Below the pieces are notes generated by a model. That model saw nothing but the letters and a program-made list of their open reading frames with translations, searched no databases and was not told the origin of the DNA. A stretch of DNA of 64,000 nucleotides from assembly GCA_963693365.1 (NCBI GenBank), contig CAVNZM010000015.1:1612001-1676000 (forward strand), read 5' to 3'. The translations under genes and the position numbers were made by a program. Below are positions 1 through 15,909 of the stretch, piece by piece. Positions within the stretch are counted from its first letter, which is position 1, and each line of letters begins with the position of its first letter. Source of the DNA: Amoebidium appalachense (lineage: Eukaryota; Ichthyosporea).

Positions 1-30
1 GGGGGGGGGGGCATAGTGCTTAAGGCAGAA

Positions 31-120
31 ACTTTAAAGTGTGTGTAGACTTTAAAGTATGCGTAGACTTTAAAGTATGCGTAGACTTTAAAGTATGCGT
101 AGACTCTAAAGTATGCGTAG
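31..120. repeat. 18-bp tandem repeat, about five copies
   Basis: The unit actttaaagtatgcgtag is repeated head to tail with one late substitution (actctaaag). Each copy contains the palindrome ACTTTAAAGT. It lies between the window edge and the last visible exon of the minus-strand membrane protein, so it is probably intronic. Confidence 0.9.
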
Positions 121-416
121 GTAGAAAGGGTCAGGAATAGGTATGGAACGAACCTTGGTTCCCCCCTTCCCCCCCTCCCCCTTCCCCCCCCTCCCCCCCC
201 CCCCCTTCCCCCTCTTCCCCCCCCCCTCCCCTCCCCCCCAACCCCCTTATACACATACGTACACGCACACATTCAACATCTTCTGTTGCTATTTTTAACC
301 TGAATGGTTCTCAACACCAGGTACATTCCCCCCTAAGGCAAAGTGCAAACCACAAATACAGCTCATATCTTCGTTATGATTCGTTGTTCTTGTTTGTTTC
401 CATAGCAACCACATAC

Positions 417-2900
<2,484 letters not shown>

Positions 2901-3984
2901 GCTGCCGTTGTTTTTTCTTGTGTTGTTTGTTCTGGAGGGGCTGTTTGCAAGGTTCCGGACCACCTCTAACCTCTCGTTTTGGGAGAGAACGCCTTCACGG
3001 AAATAGATATTCATGTAGCTAGACTTTACATGCTCAAAGGGCTGCGCTAATAAATGTATTTGCACAAAGCGACACTTGCGGGATATGGCCGTTTGTTTTC
3101 AGAGCTCGCGACCTCGAATGTGACCGCAATAATTACGGATAAAACTAATGAAAACACAGCTCGTTTAGTGTTTTTCGTGCACACAATGTATGCACGCTCA
3201 CAGCTCGACAACAACGCACGTGTGGGAGAAAGGCGAAGTGTTGCTTGGGGTAGTGGTGGTTGCGGCCAAAGGTTTGTTTGTGCGCGGATCGATCCAGATA
3301 TAAGATTAGATCCGCAATCGTACTGAAGTTTCATGCAGTGCAATCTGAACTACAACCACCAACTCAACAGTAGCATAATTTTTCCTTTCCTCCTGTTAAT
3401 GCTTATTTTTACGGTCGTAAACTGCAATAGTGGGTTTATAATAGAGCTGATAAATGCTACAGCGCTCCAGAGCTTGGAGTTGAAAGCTGGTCTTGTCTGT
3501 TCATCTTATGTTGGGATCATTCTTGAAGTTGCTGCTGCGAAGCCTTGCTGTAATTTGATTGGTGTTCTTAGATCGCGAGATGATTGGCTTCTGCCAGAGA
3601 CGTGGTTGCCGGAAAATGCATAATGTTCTTCATTGCAAACGTCTAAAATACAACGATATATTTACAAACTTAATATATTTAGTGATTTAAAGCTCTTTCT
3701 TTATAGGTTTTTGGTTTATTTACAGAGTTGTAGTCGCGAGAAAATGCTTGGTTTTGTCGACGCTCCCGTCAGGAATGCAAGGATCGAAATAAATGGTACG
3801 AGAAATGGATTCCGGCACTCCTATTGGTCTGACCCGCACCCGAGACGCCAAAAATGACAGCCAATAGGAAAATTGTCTTGAAGATGGTGCATGAGCCTCA
3901 TAACGCACGTTTCCGGCCCTTGATCACCCATCCCTAACACATAAAAGCGATCCCATCGTTCAAGTTCGCGAGATATAATTCTGC

Positions 3985-4078
3985 GGCGTGTTTGGCACGA
4001 CACAAATTCGTATTCGTGGTATTGCGCCAAAAGACGAATACGATGAAAAGACGATATATCGGCGCTGCCAAACACGCC
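3985..4078. repeat. Imperfect 94-bp palindrome
   Basis: The 13-bp outer arms GGCGTGTTTGGCA (3985-3997) and TGCCAAACACGCC (4066-4078) are perfect reverse complements. Inner sequences near 4006-4017 (ATTCGTATTCGT) and 4035-4044 (CGAATACGAT) also pair. It lies in the upstream region of the minus-strand membrane-protein gene and could be a folded element or a regulatory palindrome. Confidence 0.75.
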
Positions 4079-4655
4079 CTAAATGTTACATATTGTTCAT
4101 GCGTGTCATTTTGTTGTTGGTGGTGATGGTAGTGCGCGTGGTGTGTGTGTGCGTGCATGGCTGTGAGTACAAATGGTGGGGGGAGAGAGGGGCCGGGGGG
4201 TGGGAGTATGTATGCAAGCAAAGGATCAAGACCTACGTACTGTCTGCATGCATGACATTATTACCAGTAGCATACCGGCAGTGTCACCGGGTGTATGTAC
4301 TTTGTGGCTGGGGCTGTTTATTTCTGTATCTGTGTTGATGAATGTTCCTGGCCCATCAGGTTATCGACAGGATGTGGTTCTATGAATAAAGACGAAACAT
4401 AGATACCTACACAGGTTGGCTGGCCCAGGGAGTCACTCATTCGTAAGTATTTTTCACACTCTTTTAACCGGGTAAGTTACTAGGATGCCCGGGGCCAGAG
4501 AGAGAGAGATAGTGAGATACCTCGTCTCGGAGTATTAGTTAGCCACTTCATGACCAGGAGCAACTAACTCTTTGCACATTTTGTGGAATGTGGCTGGTGA
4601 TAATGGTTGGGGGGGGGGGGAGGGGGGCGGGGCCGGGGCAGTCATGCCGGTGGTT

Positions 4656-4717
4656 TATGTACTGTATAACATATACATCATGCTATTATGTACTGTATAA
4701 CATATACATCATGCTAT
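4656..4717. repeat. Two-copy 31-bp tandem repeat
   Basis: A 31-bp unit starting TATGTACTGTATAACATATA is present twice back to back and is followed by AATAATAAACC. No gene is assigned here. Confidence 0.9.
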
Positions 4718-4907
4718 TATGAATAATAAACCGCTCGTGCATGCATCCAAGCTGTTCCTCCTGTACGTATCACACTTCAAGAAAAACCTCTCCAGCCACA
4801 TTCATGTTCCTCCTCCCAAGTAAATTTGGAAATCTGCAAATCCATTTGTGTAGGCGGATGCTCGTGGCGTGCGTGCATCATTCGGCACCAACATGCCCGT
4901 GCTTCCT

Positions 4908-4938
<31 letters not shown>

Positions 4939-5855
4939 CCGGCGCCCTCCACCGATGTTTCCCATTCACACATCCCCTTCCCCCCCCTCCCCTCCCCCCC
5001 CCCCCCCCCCCCCCCCCACCACCACCACCACCACACACACACACACACACCTTATACATTCCTTCATCTTTTCTCTCCACGTTTTTCACTCCTTTTTTTT
5101 GTGTGTGTGTTTTACTCGTGGTCAAGTACATAGGGTTGGATTAAGTTGGTGGCGTTGGTGGTGGTGGTTGGGGGGAGGGGAGGGGGGGGAGGGGAGGAAG
5201 GGAGGTTCTTTGCGGAACGGTTCATATGAGCCCATGTGGAGATTCTTATTCTTTTGATTTGAAGTTACCAAACTTTCAGGTCATCAATGTTGGATGTTGT
5301 GTTGACAAAACACATCAGGTGCAGTAATCACATTCGCGTGCCTTTCACTTCATCAACTATCATACCATTCCTACACATACTGTACAATGAACTGGCCAAA
5401 TCAAGGAGATACTCTTCAAAAAAAAAAAAAAAAGAAAAGAAAAGAAAGAAAGAAAAAGAAAACTGAAACCGAGTGGGAAACTTTACCGGAGAAACAGAGC
5501 TTTAGATGTGCGCAAATGTGCGAATCTCTAATTAAGAAATGAATCAGAGTATCAAGTTGAATAATTATTAGACACATTCTATAGTATTATTGAAATGATA
5601 TGTGTATTCAATCGGAGTCATTTTTACACACTCAGAAACATATGCCATGATGCCGTGTTCATAATTAATATTAGAGGAAACTCCATAGTCTCTACATTCA
5701 ACCTAATCAGTAACCATTCATACGAAGATGAAATCTAGTTACCCCCCCCCCCCCCCCTCCCCCTATCCATTACCCACCCACCCACATACACATTAAAACA
5801 GTAAAAAAGGCTTGGCATGTTTTTTTAGAAAATGACCTATATTTTCACAAATGTC

Positions 5856-5861
5856 TTTATT
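5856..5861 (-). terminator. Candidate polyadenylation signal of PIF1
   Basis: AATAAA on the minus strand, about 300 nt downstream of the PIF1 stop codon. It is the first canonical signal I found. The intervening 3' UTR would contain a G-rich stretch (C-runs at 6043-6078 on the plus strand). Confidence 0.4.
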
Positions 5862-6157
5862 GATACCACATTGTGTGGATGACAGTGAACGTTTTCGATG
5901 TGCTCCCACACTCACTATTGCTTTGCCAAGCTGTTAGATCTAATATGTGACGGCAGAGCTTTTGAATGCAGGCGTTACATACCAGAAGATTAGTAAAAGA
6001 AGCAAGTCTGCTCCAAACTCTACGTTCAAAACAAATCCACTACCCCCCCCCCCCCCCCCCTCCCCCCCCCCCCCCCCCACCTGCCTCCCCCGCCACCCAC
6101 CCCCCACACCACCACCACCAAACGGCAAAAGAAGAAAGAGGGGTTCTTTCCGCATCC

Positions 6158-6584
6158 TCACAATTTTGCAGAGACCCCCGCCCCCGCCCCCGCCGCCGCA
6201 CCTGCGTTTTTCTTTGCAAGATTGTCGTAAAATTTCAGCGCGACGGGGTCCGCGCGTATATTCTCAGAGGAAAACGCGGTTACTTGTATGCGGTCTAGAG
6301 TGCGACCGCGAGATAGGGCGACGTATACCTGGCCGTACTCAAAGACTCTGCTGATGTCCATCTTGGCACAGTCCAGAGTCATGCCCTGTGATTTGTGGAT
6401 GCTGCACCAATGGGAAGGGAGAGGTAAAATTAATAAAAGGCTTATTTTAGTTTTAGCATGAAGGTGACAGCAACAGGTGTGTTGAGTGTAGTGGTGGTGG
6501 TGGTTGTGTGTGTGGGTGTGTGGGTGTCTATGTGCAGACTGCATAAGAAGACGGGAGCGTGGGAGCAGGGTGTGTGTGTGTGTG

Positions 6585-6618
<34 letters not shown>

Positions 6619-7372
6619 TGTTTCTTTTCTTTCTTTTCTTCTTTTTTTTTTTTTGGAAGGGGGGGGGGGGGGGGGGGAAGGGAGGAGGGATGCACGGCTG
6701 TGTATGTGTGTGTGCACTCCATAAGAAGTCGGGAGCGCGCGAGCAGAAACGGTGAAGAACACTCCCGAACCATCTAGAAATAAACAACCGAACCCCCCCC
6801 CCCCCCCCCCCCAAAAAAGAAAAAAAAACACGCAAAAAACGCACAGTACCTGATAGCCCATGCGAGGGTGAGAGGGATCTGTGTCCTCCTCCCAAGCTCC
6901 TTTCCAAACATGTTTACCGCCCAGCTCTCAGGGTAGATGGTACGTTCGGCACCGGAGAGAAAACGAACAACGGGGAGACGCCTGTCTTCTGCGTCTCTTT
7001 CAACTGAGTAGGCGATTACTACACCTCTGCCTCCGTTGACTAGCCCGTTCTGTATGTGTGTACGCGCGCGCGTGTGTGTGTGTGCCCGTGTGCGCATGTG
7101 TAGATGTGTGTGTAGATGTGTATGTGTGCGTGTAGATGTGTGTATGTGTGTGCGTGCACAGGTGTGTGTGTGTGTGTGTGTGTGCATGTGCATGGAGTGT
7201 GTGAGACAGAGAGGGAGGCCCTGTGTGTGTGTGTTTGTGGGTTTGGCAGTTGTGTTAGTACCATCTTTTCATCTCGCATCATTGCGACCTCTCCTGTAGT
7301 TGCCAATCGTGCAACATCGAATCGAAAGATAGAGGAAGGACTGGAATGGGAGGACGGGAGGTGTGTGCGTAT

Positions 7373-7429
<57 letters not shown>

Positions 7430-8618
7430 CTGGGTTGAATGCGCCATAAAGTGGGTGGGTGTGGGAGGTGGGGGTGGGGGAAGGGGCATCTTACCTGCAC
7501 ATCCACGTTTTTCACGACCATGACCTGTGCGCCTATTTTGATTTGAAGTCTTTTTGGGGCGGGGCAGATCCGATCTAGCTGATCGCGCACCCAATCTGCA
7601 ATCGATTACACAAGATGAGATTGGATCATGGCGGTCGATGCTACATCATTTGAGGAAAATGGGGCAAAGTGGGAGAGACAGAAAAAATGTGTGTGCGTGC
7701 ATATGTGCTCCCAGATGCTTTTGACTACACGCGCAAGTGCTAGGTGTGTACGTAAAGGGGGCGACTTTATTATAGGTCTAAGACGGGGATAAGGAACGCC
7801 GCGGGGGGGGGGGGGGGGGGGGGGGGGGAGGGAAGAGGTACTACCGGAGCAGCCGGTCGGTTTACAATAAACACGCGAGCACACATACACACACACAGCA
7901 CACAGCAACTAAAATTTACATGGCTACATTGTCAGCTCGTTCTCTCTCTCTCTCTATCTCTCTGCGTTTTCTGTATGTGTAAAGCTCGTATGTTTTGGAG
8001 GGATGCGAGCAGTGGAGCATGAAGGCTAGGATGTTGTAGGCAGGCAGAGACAGAGATTTCGGAACCCCCTCCCCCCCCCACTCAACCCTCCCGCCCCTTC
8101 CCCTCCCCTTTCTCTCTCTCTCTGTGTGTTTGTGCACGTGTGTGCCTGTTTTATTAGAGGATTTGGCCGGAGTAGAAAGCGTATGTCGGCTGTTTTCACT
8201 CTTACTGCCAGGGTATCAAAATGACATAAGATGACATAAAATACGACATGAGAGGATATGGAATCATAACACATCACAACATAGAAAGAGAACATAGCAA
8301 TACGAGATATACCACAGATGCGACACAGAAAACACTACATATGACGACATAAAATACGACATACCGTCGGAGCCCTGAGCTATGTGGTCCCTGCACATGT
8401 AGATGGCCGGGTTGTCTGGGAGCAGAGCAAGCTGCCTCTCATTGGCTGCCTCAACACCACCCACGTGCGTGCACAGCTCCGTGGGAAGAATGCCTGTGTG
8501 ACACAGTGTGTGTGTGTACGTGTGTACGTGTGTACGTGTATGTGCGTGCGTGTGTGTCTATGTGTGCTGTGCATGTGGTTGTGTCTGGCTCTATGGTTGC
8601 ACTTGCGGGGGGCGATTG

Positions 8619-8683
<65 letters not shown>

Positions 8684-8983
8684 TGTGTGTGTGTATGTGC
8701 ATACGCCCGTTTGCAGGCATGCACAAGATGACACACAGCCACAACCAGACACGTGCAAACATGCACATATGAACCACACACTAAATGCGTTCACACACAC
8801 ACCTCCAGATACACACGTGTACACACATCAACCGTGATTCTTACATGCACAGTTGGATTGGAGTAATAACTTACACTGACACAAACAAACAAACAAAAAG
8901 TAGGAAAAGATTAGGAAGGAAGAAAGAAAAGAGGAGAAGGAGGGAGGGAAGAGGGAGGGAGGGGGGGGGGGGGAGGGGGGGGG

Positions 8984-9063
<80 letters not shown>

Positions 9064-9088
9064 ACGAGAGGGGGGGGGGGGGGGGGGG

Positions 9089-9175
<87 letters not shown>

Positions 9176-9467
9176 AAGTGAAGAAGAGACATACAAAAAC
9201 ACAACCGCCACAGAAAAATCGAGGGTCGGATCATTACTGTTAGTCAGCTTTCAGCCTCAAAATGTGGGGGGACAGGGGGAACGGGGGGGAACGGTGGGGG
9301 AACGGTGGGGGTGGGGGGGGGTTGGGGGTTGGAAGGGAGGGTTGATTAAATATATATAATTATTAATCTGTTTATTTTTCGTTTCCGATGTATACTATCA
9401 GGGACTTAAGAGAGAACGATGCACCGGGTAAACGGTGGTGGTGGCTTTGTCAGTGTGTTTGTAAGTT

Positions 9468-9499
<32 letters not shown>

Positions 9500-9737
9500 G
9501 GGGGGGGGGGGGGGGGGGGGGGGGAAGGAAGGAGAGAAGGCAACAGGTTGGCATGGGCGGGGCAAAACTTCAGAATGTATACTGGGGGGGGGGGGGGGGG
9601 GGGGTATATGAGGCTACCCCCCCCCCCCCCCAAAAAAAAATAAATAAAAAAATCGCATACACCAACACCGTGGTAGTTGTAAACAACTACCATCACACTG
9701 CCCGTCCGTTCGGTGAACAGGAAACAAGGGATACGAT

Positions 9738-9780
<43 letters not shown>

Positions 9781-9951
9781 CACTGAGAGAATGCTTCGGG
9801 TGAATTGAAAAGGGAAGTGGGTGAAAGAAGGAAGAATATCATACCGTCAATATTTACGTTGTTTCGTTTTGTGGCTCGAAGACCTTCAAGTACTGCGGGA
9901 GGGCACTCTCCCCTTCGGATGTGCCGGAGAAGACGGATGAACTCAGGGTCG

Positions 9952-10003
<52 letters not shown>

Positions 10004-10252
10004 AAAGTAGTGACTGAGTGAGTAGGTGCACACACACACACACACACACTGACCAACCCCTCCCATCCATCCCCCCCCCCCCCCCCCCCTCCCCCCCGCG
10101 CCCCAACCACTCAACACAGACCCACCCACCCACCCACCCACCCGCACGCACACCCACCAGCCACCCACGCTCGACCACCCATGCGCCAACCTTACCCCCC
10201 CCCCCCCCCCCCCCCCCCCCACACACACACCCCAAACCTGCAAACCAACCCA

Positions 10253-10283
<31 letters not shown>

Positions 10284-10394
10284 CTGGCGGTATATCCTGT
10301 GCAGCTCGATGACCACCGGCACACACTTTGCCCACGTGGCGGCCTGGAAGCTGTACTGCTTGGCTGCCTCCCCCTTCTTGCTCACTGGTGGCAG

Positions 10395-10449
<55 letters not shown>

Positions 10450-10985
10450 GGGAAGGAGGGGGGGGGGGGGGGGAAGGGAGGAAGGGAATGAGAGATGAAA
10501 GGAGTCAGTAATGAGTGGGTAAAAAAAGGCTTGTTTCCCCTAGGGCAGCTTGCATTTATATTTCAATTCAGCCGGGACCTTTACGGAATACCGGTAGGAC
10601 ATCAAAAAAAAATACATAAATGACCCATGACTTTAAAAGCTCATCAAATATTAAGAACACAAAAAACAAAGGGTTAAAATCATGGCAGTTACGAATATCC
10701 CTCCTCAGGAACTCTCGGCGTATGTTCGGGGAACATCCATATGGCTATGCAAACACTTTTTTAACATGAAAAAGCATTTAGAGAAAAACTCTGAACACAG
10801 AGAAACCGTAAATAGAATCAAATAAACCATGTATACCTGCAGGAAGTCTCCACATATGACCAGCTGTATGCCCCCAAAGGGCCTCTGGCTGCCCCTCACT
10901 GCTCTGGCCACAAACTCGAGCTTGTCAAAGTATGCGGCATCCATCATGGAGATCTCGTCCACAATCAGCACCTGCACGTACGTGT

Positions 10986-11022
<37 letters not shown>

Positions 11023-12019
11023 TGTGTAGGTTTTTGTGTAAGTGTGACTGTGGCTGTGGCTGTGAGTGTGACTGTGTGTGTGTGTGTGTGTGTGTGTTTG
11101 TGATGAGTAATTGAGCAATATTCAAAAATCCTGCATGATCCGGAGATGTATACATGTGTGTGAGCGGACAGGGGTGGGGAGGGAGGGGAAGGGGGGGGGA
11201 AGGGGAGGGGAGGGTAACACAGGTGCGAAGTGGGCATGTTTCACTCTGCTCCCCCCCCCCCCCCCCCCCCCGCCGCCCTCCCCCCCCCCCCCCTCCCCCC
11301 CCCCCCCCCCCCCCCCCCCGCCCTCCCCCATTTTCCCAAACATCCCCTTTCCTCCATACTGTTTCCATTATCAGTTCTCAGGAATCAAGTGATACACTGT
11401 TTCCCTTTACCACCCATATACTCCATCCCCCCCCCCCCCCCCCCATCCTCCCTCTCCCCCCCCCTCCCCCCCCCCCCCCCCCCACGTGTTTGCTCAAACA
11501 CACAAACACTTTTCAATAGAAACCACAGGGGAAGGCAAATAGAAATGGAGTAAATTCACGAGTCAAGCAGAGTTGACCGGCTGGAAACCTGAAAGGTACC
11601 GGTGTCCGCGAGTGTCTGGTGGTTGTGGTGGTGGTGTTTTTTTTTTTTTTTTTTTTTTTTTGGTTTGGGGGGGGGGGGGGGGGGGGGGGGGGGATTAGGG
11701 GGATTAGGGGGATTATGCCAGGGGAGGCCAGGAACCCAAGAAGATTTAACGGGTGTGATGGTAACGAGACAAGTAAAGGGCAGTGGTTTTGCTATGTATA
11801 TTTCAGTTTTGGATCCTTCTTCTTCTTCTTTTTTTATTGGTATTATTGTCATTTGATTTCTGGGTAGGGATTGGGGGTTATTGAGGCTGGGGGGGAGGGG
11901 GGGGGGGGGGGGGGGGGGGGGGGATACGTCTTACACAGTACCCAAAACACAGATCAGAACAGAAAAAGTTTATAAAGGCGTGAATGCAACAAACGAGCAC
12001 GAGAACATGTATGACACCG

Positions 12020-12050
<31 letters not shown>

Positions 12051-12658
12051 CTGTCTGCGGGGTGTGTTTTGGGAGTGGGGAGGGGGGAGGGGGGAGGGGG
12101 AGGGGAGGGAGGAAGGGGGGGGGGGGGGGGGGGGAGGAGAGAGAGAGAGAGAGAGAGAGAGAAGCAAGGGAGGCCATGACTGGGAAAACTCACCTGGCAT
12201 CTTCTCCACAAATCCGCTTTCTTCTTAGCTGCGATCAGAGCCTGCTCATTGGTCGCCTCCCCAGATATAATCCCGGAAAACGCATGCACGGTCATTCCCC
12301 CAATATTATACGCAGCAACACCGGTGGTGGCCGTGGCAAATGTCGTTTCTTTCGGAAGTGCCGAAAGAATACGTTTTAGTAAAAACGATTTTCCTGTTCC
12401 TGCTCCACCGGTGAAAAACACGGATTTTCGGGTTATCACGGCGTCAAAAACGGCTTTCTGCTCATCTGATAGGTCGGAAGTCATGACTTTGGTCTTGGTG
12501 GGCGAGATAACGGGAGGACATAATAGGGAGTCCTTTCGCGCAAATTTGATTTTCGGCGGGGATCTGTTGTTGGATTTTTCGCCGAGAGGGGTGGGTCCTT
12601 TGGATGGCGGCCGTTTTCCTTCTTTTAGTGCGAGCATGTCTTCGAGAAACGTCTGTGG

Positions 12659-12731
<73 letters not shown>

Positions 12732-13077
12732 GCGCGCACGCGTGCATGCGTGGATGTATGCAGAATCAGCAACAGCAGTAACAACAACAACAACTAAAAA
12801 GAGAATAATGTTTAAGACAGCAACAAAAAAGAACAAAAAATGAGAGAGATGCGTGCCGATAAAACCAAGACAATGATTTCAGCGCCTCATTACTGAAACC
12901 GAATGCTTCAAAATAGTTGAACACTAACACAACTTTTCTAATAATACAATGTACACCACATATTATCCGGCCACTTCTGTTCTTCAACCCTCCAATCGCT
13001 GATTCAATTATTTTCCTTCTTTCTTTTCCTTTTTTTCCCTTTTTTTTTTTTTTTTTTGTGTGTGTGTGTATGTGTAT

Positions 13078-13110
<33 letters not shown>

Positions 13111-13286
13111 GAGGGCAGGAGCACACACCTTCATGTCATCTGAGTCTGCCTGGGAAAACAACAACTGCATTCCAGCTTTGGGAAAAACAATGCTCGTTTT
13201 ACCCTCCTCTATGAACCGCTTATGGATGGTCATGGGTCCCTCCAGGACAACCGTTACCTCCTGTGTAGGTGTGATGGGATTAGCAA

Positions 13287-13330
<44 letters not shown>

Positions 13331-13580
13331 TGTCTATGCGCACATGTACGTGCACGTGTAAAGAGAGAAGGAAGGGGTGAGGGCGGAGCAAATGACAATT
13401 GCCTTGCCTTGTGTGTCCCTCAAACCTCCCTTGCTCCAACTTTCCAGAAACCCATATGCCCCCCCGTCCCCCCCCCCCCCCCCCCCCCCAAAAAAAAAGA
13501 CTCACATATATATCCATTTTCTCCTCTTTTCATATTCTTTTTGAGTGAAATAGGCCAGATTCGGCCTCTTGACCCATTAG

Positions 13581-13611
<31 letters not shown>

Positions 13612-13724
13612 CCCTTCTTTCGGCGCTGATCCCTAACCAATAACTGCACCCACAATGTCTTCCTTGTTTGTTGAAATTCAGACCTCAGCATCACTCCCGC
13701 CCTCCCCTGCCCACCTCCTCTTGT

Positions 13725-13762
<38 letters not shown>

Positions 13763-13864
13763 ACCCTCACACCCACCCCCACCCACACCCACACACCCAC
13801 AAAAAAAAAAAACTACCCCACAACCACCGCCACAGTTCTTTTTTTTTTTTTTGTGTGTGTGTGT

Positions 13865-13897
<33 letters not shown>

Positions 13898-14294
13898 TCA
13901 TTAACATAAATGTAAACAAAACCAACCAAAAAAACAGAGAGACAATGTAGGCTTTGTTTCTGCTCCATCAAAGTTCATTCCAGTACGCTCGTTGCTTTTG
14001 TAAGGGTACGGCGGAATTCTGACCTCTCGATACAGGGACACACATACCAGTGCCTACATAGTGTTACACACACGTTCTTGTGACAGACATGCAAGTACAC
14101 ACATACAAACACACACACATACACACACACAAACACAAACACAAGCACACACAAAAACATACAAAAATACGCACTCACATGATTAAAACACGCACGCACG
14201 CACGTACGCACACACACACGAAAGAACACATGCACACGCACACGCACCACACACGCACACGCACACGCACGCGCGCGCGCGGGAACGCACACAA

Positions 14295-14384
<90 letters not shown>

Positions 14385-14856
14385 GAGCAAAAAACGGTTT
14401 TCAACAAACAAAAGAGACTTACACAAAGGGAGTACATTTACATGTGCGAATGAAGCGGACTGACATGTAAGCACCCTGTAAACTCGCAGACACGACACGC
14501 ACTTCTATGTAGAAAAGTTCATAGAGCCATTTAATAGCCTACTGCTATACCCGATAATGAAAAATCAAATGTTCTATGGTATTCCTGCCAAGACCTAACT
14601 TTAACAGCTAAAAGATAGGGAAGTCTCCACATACTCCATTGCATTGCATTCAAGAAACGTGGGAAATTACCAGACGATCTCATACCAAGCTTACCTTTCC
14701 TTTCATCGCCTTGACCGAGGTGCAGATTACAAGCTGATTTCGTGCATCATATCTTAAAGTTGCTGTGGCATCCTTTGATGCTTTTCGACAGTTGACATGG
14801 CCAGCCGGACTCAGCCATTCCACGGCTAGAGTGCATCGAAGCTGAAAATCACTCAT
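6158..14856 (-). CDS. PIF1: PIF1-family 5'-3' DNA helicase, 10 exons, 593 aa
   Basis: An ATP-dependent helicase that unwinds G-quadruplexes and forked DNA in nucleus and mitochondria. Exons, in sense order: 14856-14695, 13260-13129, 12652-12194, 10971-10837, 10394-10284, 9953-9845, 8493-8365, 7595-7495, 7049-6850, 6401-6158 (1782 nt, frame closes exactly). Exons 1-2 match the animal PIF1 N-terminal domain ([26 protein letters not shown]). Walker A GGAGTGKS is at 180-187 and Walker B VDEIS at 255-259. Later motifs are [51 protein letters not shown] and [11 protein letters not shown]. Length is close to human PIF1 (641 aa). The protein ends in a short Gly/Ala stretch before SAKL. Nine introns carry GT/CA and G/C tracts, and in several the acceptor is the end of a (CA)n tract. 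Start codon ATG at 14856 matches the conserved N-terminus. Confidence 0.94.
7386..7429. repeat. Poly-G run in PIF1 intron 8 (C-run on sense strand)
   Basis: About 44 uninterrupted G on the plus strand, directly following (GT)n. Comparable runs lie in the same gene at about 6659-6677, 7802-7828, 9737-9779, 11664-11693, 11900-11923 and 13079-13109. Confidence 0.95.
8986..9172. repeat. (GA)n microsatellite split by a G-run
   Basis: (GA)n occupies 8986-9060 and 9092-9172, separated by a short unique stretch and about 21 G. It lies in PIF1 intron 6 and is (TC)n on the sense strand. Confidence 0.95.
9954..10283 (-). repeat. PIF1 intron 5, bounded by complementary (GT)n and (CA)n
   Basis: On the sense strand the intron begins CGCCAG|GTGTGTGTGTGTG, with about 16 GT units starting at the donor itself. 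It ends in about 24 CA units running into CACAG|ACCGACCC. Internal G-runs (10077-10098 and 10195-10220 as C on plus) and a second short GT block lie between. The two ends are reverse complements. Confidence 0.9.
11694..11716 (+). repeat. Short GATTAGGGG tandem after a G-run
   Basis: Three copies of ggggatta follow a G-run in PIF1 intron 3. It resembles degenerate telomere-like sequence but is too short to call one. Confidence 0.6.
14290..14385. repeat. (CA)n tract in PIF1 intron 1
   Basis: A near-perfect CA tract, with looser CA-rich sequence back to about 14050. On the sense strand it is (GT)n and faces the (CA)n near the acceptor of exon 2 (13290-13330 on plus as GT). Confidence 0.95.
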
Positions 14857-15877
14857 GTTGATAATATATAACTAACAACACTACTATTTTTTTTATCCCT
14901 GTAAATATGTGTTACGATATAGATAAGTATATACTGCTCCATCACATACGGTCAACATTCACCATGATAGTCACACAGTGTCGACAAAGACACTGATGTA
15001 GCAAAACACGAACAGCATGTCCTTGCTATATTACTTAATAAACATGCTAGATAACACAAACTCCATTCGTTATTATTTCATTTACTCAGAGAATTTTGTA
15101 GTTAGATCTAGCTGCTGGTTGTCGCATGCATATGAGGTAGAATGATAATGAGAACAGCCATGGGATGGGTCATGCCGCCCAAGCACCTTCTGTGGCACAC
15201 GCGCCACGGACTACAAAAGCATGCATGCTTGGAACGTGTGATGTTGCACAGAATCTGCTGAACTTGATATTTCTGGCGCAGCCAACTCTGTGTCAGACAG
15301 GTTATGCTGATATTAGTTGCACAGCAACCACACACGGGTGAGTTTGCGTGAAAGAGCGCGCAGGAGCGCTGCGGGCCTGCAGCTGCGGCCACCGCAGTGG
15401 GATTTTGGATCAGGTTTGAAATTCCCGCCACTGGGCGAGCTTCCAAATCGGGAGATTCCTGCTTATCCATATTAGGCAAGCGTGCAATTTCATTTCACTG
15501 CCAGCTGGATAAAAGTCTTCTTTTACTTTTCTGGCCACCCCCGGCCCTCTGCCGCAGTAATGTAATGCCTATGCTTGGGACCGCTACGAATCCTTTTTCC
15601 TTTGCCCGGACAAGTACGTGAATACTTTGGTCCACACGGACGCCGCCACAACCACGGTAATGACTTTGGGCACCATGGCCAGCTCTGGCCAGCTCAAGAT
15701 AATTATAAAAGGTGTAGTATGTACATGTAGAACCTAGAAGTCGAAGTCTTCGTGAAAAAGAAGGCAGTGCCATAAAGCTAAGGTCTGGGGAGGGAGTGAG
15801 GGTTTGGGGAGGGATATAAGGAGGACAGACTCCTGGGAGAAAGGGGGGGGGGGGGGGTTGGAGGGGGGGCAGAGAGA

Positions 15878-15909
<32 letters not shown>

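Larger units (their letters stand above)
2901..5855. other. Intergenic region between the membrane protein and PIF1
   Basis: No convincing gene is seen. It holds divergent CCAAT-type boxes in an inverted arrangement (CCTATTGG near 3815, CCAATAGG near 3862), an imperfect palindrome at 3985-4078, a 31-bp direct repeat at 4656-4717, C-runs at 4907-5018 and 5742-5756, and an A-rich tract near 5417. ORFs such as 3333-3623 and 3633-3857 have no recognisable content. Confidence 0.5.

Noticed and set aside
4802-5257. Glycine- or proline-rich ORFs over G/C-runs
   Set aside because: Homopolymers translate to poly-Gly, poly-Pro or poly-Arg without stops in any frame; no structured sequence around them.
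11694-11716. Telomere repeat
   Set aside because: Only three degenerate GGGGATTA units next to a G-run; internal to an intron.
15108-15479. 123-aa minus-strand ORF
   Set aside because: No recognisable domain, no splice sites that extend it, and composition typical of chance; mentioned only within the intergenic entry.
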